From: Oscillospiraceae bacterium
Lineage (GTDB): Bacteria; Bacillota; Clostridia; Oscillospirales; Acutalibacteraceae
Assembly: GCA_902790325.1 (NCBI GenBank)
Contig: CADARP010000004.1
Location: 44,523 to 108,522 of the forward strand
Reading direction: 5' to 3'
Length of the DNA stretch: 64,000 nt
Shown: positions 62,462 through 64,000 of the stretch, piece by piece
Numbering within the stretch: the stretch's first letter is position 1
How the letters are laid out: the number at the start of each line of letters is the position of its first letter
Translations under genes and position numbers: made by a program
Notes under the pieces: generated by a model
Seen by the model: only the letters and a program-made list of their open reading frames with translations
Told to the model about the DNA's origin: nothing
The model's database searches: none

Positions 62462-64000
62462 TTAATCAGTGGTCAATTCGGACCAGGTGCTCGAGTAGAT
62501 CGTCTGCGTCGTGCCGTCCGAGAGCTTCACCGTCATATACAGTCTGCCCGTTCTCGTCTGACCGGGTTTGACGTTGTTGACATTGATCATGCACTGGCCG
62601 TCCTCGTTCAGCGTCTGGCCGACGAGTTTCGCCGTTTTCACGCCGTTCACCGTGCCGCCGATCACGAAGTTCTCCGCGGTGCAGTCATCGGCGCTCTGGT
62701 TCGTCAGCACCAAGCCGAATTCCTCGATCTGCGCGCCTTCCGGAACTGTGATCTTGCCGCTGTAGGAGAGGGTGTACGCGCCGTTGACGACCGTCACGTG
62801 CGATGCGCTCGCCGCATCCATCACGATGCTTGCTGTCTGTTCGACTGCCGCGTCGGCGTAGACTGCCTTCAGATCGACATCGCTCGTCGCAATGAACGTG
62901 TAGATTGCGTCATAGCTCACCGGTACGTCGTCCGCGCCGTTCTGCGTCCAGTAGGCGAATACCTTGCCTTCCGGCGCTGCGTCTGCCACAACAGCCACGC
63001 GGCTGTACGGGCTTACCTGCATTTCCTGTTTGCCGCTCACTGCGCCGTTCTCGACGCGGATGCGCAGCAGAGCCGCCGTCTCGGCGAAGACTGCCTTGAT
63101 CGTCACGTCGTCGCTGATCTCCGCGTTGTACGCGCCCATGAGGTTCGTTGCCGCACCGTCCGGATGCTCCATCGTCAGACTCTGCAGCTCGTAGCCTGCC
63201 TTCGGCGACACGCGGATCTGGACCTGCGAGCCGGCCGGGATCGTGACCTTGCCTGCCTTCGCCGGCGTGTACGTGCCGTTGACATATGCCTTCACGATGC
63301 CGCCCGTCGTGCTCTTGAGCGTAACCTCGTAGTCTCTCGCGGAATCTGCGAAGAGGTTCACCGTGTAGATGTTGTTGACTGTGAACGTGTACATGTCGGG
63401 GCGCGCTTCGGGAGCCGCATCGCCGTTCAGGCTCTCTTCGGGGATCGTGTCCAGCGTAATCTCGCTCGGATCGACCTCGCCGATCGCCAGCGTCGTCATC
63501 GGGGATTCTTCGACGCTGCCGATGTGCACGCCGTTTGCGGGCTCATTCGTCTGGGCACCGATCTGCGCATTCGCCGCGTCCGCGTACTTGCCGCCCATCG
63601 TCTCGTCGTTTACCGTGACCACGACGCTGCCGTCCGTGTTTGCCTGGAAGTTCTCCGTGTGCACGTTTCCGGCGTTGTCAGTGACTGTCATCGTGTACTG
63701 GTAGTCGTTGCTGCCCTGCGGCAGGCCGGTGATCGTGAACTGGTTATCGACCACGTTCCACGTCTGGCCGTCTGTCATGCCCGAGATCGCAACCGGAGTG
63801 TCCGTGTTCAGCTCGGTGATCGAGACGCCCTGGACGCCGGAGCCGCCAATCTCGTTGATGGTGACCTGGCCTCTGCCCATGGCGGCTGCAACGCCTTCCT
63901 TCGTATCCTGCAGGTCACGCTGCAGGATGTTGGTGTAGTGGTTGCCCCATCTGTCGTAGATGTGGACGTATACCAGCGTGTCTTCTCTCGTGCGTGCCGG
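62462..64000 (-). CDS. Large surface protein, C-terminal 513 residues (cut by window edge)
   Basis: The frame is open to the right edge; residues visible run from PARTREDTLVYVHIYDRWGN to the stop at 62462. It is strand-rich, with Ig-like repeats (YTMTVTDNAGNVHTENF), an InlB/BIG-like section (PAKAGKVTIPAGSQVQI, AGYELQSLTMEHP) and a C-terminal domain of ~100 residues. Probably a large adhesin. An internal ATG at 63880 is not the start, since the frame continues upstream. Confidence 0.75.
   Translation of the reverse strand, partial: PARTREDTLVYVHIYDRWGNHYTNILQRDLQDTKEGVAAAMGRGQVTINEIGGSGVQGVSITELNTDTPVAISGMTDGQTWNVVDNQFTITGLPQGSNDYQYTMTVTDNAGNVHTENFQANTDGSVVVTVNDETMGGKYADAANAQIGAQTNEPANGVHIGSVEESPMTTLAIGEVDPSEITLDTIPEESLNGDAAPEARPDMYTFTVNNIYTVNLFADSARDYEVTLKSTTGGIVKAYVNGTYTPAKAGKVTIPAGSQVQIRVSPKAGYELQSLTMEHPDGAATNLMGAYNAEISDDVTIKAVFAETAALLRIRVENGAVSGKQEMQVSPYSRVAVVADAAPEGKVFAYWTQNGADDVPVSYDAIYTFIATSDVDLKAVYADAAVEQTASIVMDAASASHVTVVNGAYTLSYSGKITVPEGAQIEEFGLVLTNQSADDCTAENFVIGGTVNGVKTAKLVGQTLNEDGQCMINVNNVKPGQTRTGRLYMTVKLSDGTTQTIYSSTWSELTTD

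Noticed and set aside
1..64000. CRISPR arrays, tRNA and rRNA genes
   Set aside because: No regularly spaced repeats, cloverleaf-like segments or rRNA sequence were seen on reading both strands, but a small tRNA could be missed by eye.

Overview
The window looks like chromosome of a GC-rich, Gram-positive gut anaerobe of the class Clostridia, probably Oscillospirales/Ruminococcaceae-like. The reasons are sigma-A promoters with strong AGGAGG-type ribosome binding sites, [FeFe]-hydrogenase maturation genes, a cohesin/dockerin protein, BspA-like leucine-rich surface proteins, a SpoIIE-type phosphatase with partner-switching proteins, and many small lipoproteins. No rRNA, tRNA or CRISPR array was seen.

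Layout. 1-813: amino terminus of an FtsK/SpoIIIE-like translocase, cut by the window edge. 1063-3698: two tandem secreted DUF4474 paralogues, each with its own near-identical promoter and terminator. 3813-10617: a compact phage head-morphogenesis cassette (small and large terminase, portal, protease with a nested scaffold start, decoration-like protein, major capsid, connectors, and a neck/spike-like fusion) with no tail, integrase, lysis or regulatory genes, closed by strong terminators on both sides. 10692-13062: polar amino-acid ABC importer. 13149-14648: YhgE-associated type lipoprotein. 14639-20188 (minus): YfcC-like transporter, 1-phosphofructokinase, asparagine synthase and a D-aspartate-ligase-like ATP-grasp enzyme, the last two probably for cell-wall cross-bridges. 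20504-23991: heterodimeric ABC exporter. 24169-27246 (minus): hydF, hydG and a TM1266-like regulator behind a leader with an intrinsic terminator. 27279-29355 (minus): GH63-like glycosidase and a small secreted protein. 29575-39576 (plus): redox-disulfide protein, trmK, nif3-like gene, secreted lipase, lepA, GPH transporter, glycosyltransferase, CapA-like protein and cohesin-dockerin protein. 39604-43469: a lipoprotein, nnrD, a second lipoprotein and an orphan mazF, bracketed by inverted copies of a ~190 bp repeat. 43540-48785: oxidoreductase, small secreted protein, P-loop kinase, beta-helix protein. 48907-52694 (minus): a signalling module with PP2C phosphatase, STAS-kinase fusion, RsbW-like ATPase and a small gene broken by one amber codon. 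52921-56395: cation efflux protein, GH16 hydrolase, phosphohexomutase. 56461-59263: a phage fragment (portal tail end, minor head protein with a toxin-like C-terminus, small acidic protein) lying inside a split copy of the ~190 bp repeat. 59367-64000 (minus): small peptide, BspA-like protein and the C-terminal part of a large surface protein.

The most unusual parts are the head-only cassette, the STAS-aminoglycoside-kinase-like fusion in a partner-switching operon, the repeat element split by a phage-derived toxin-like cassette, and the attenuated leader of the hydrogenase maturation operon. All functions are read from sequence by eye; no database search was run.
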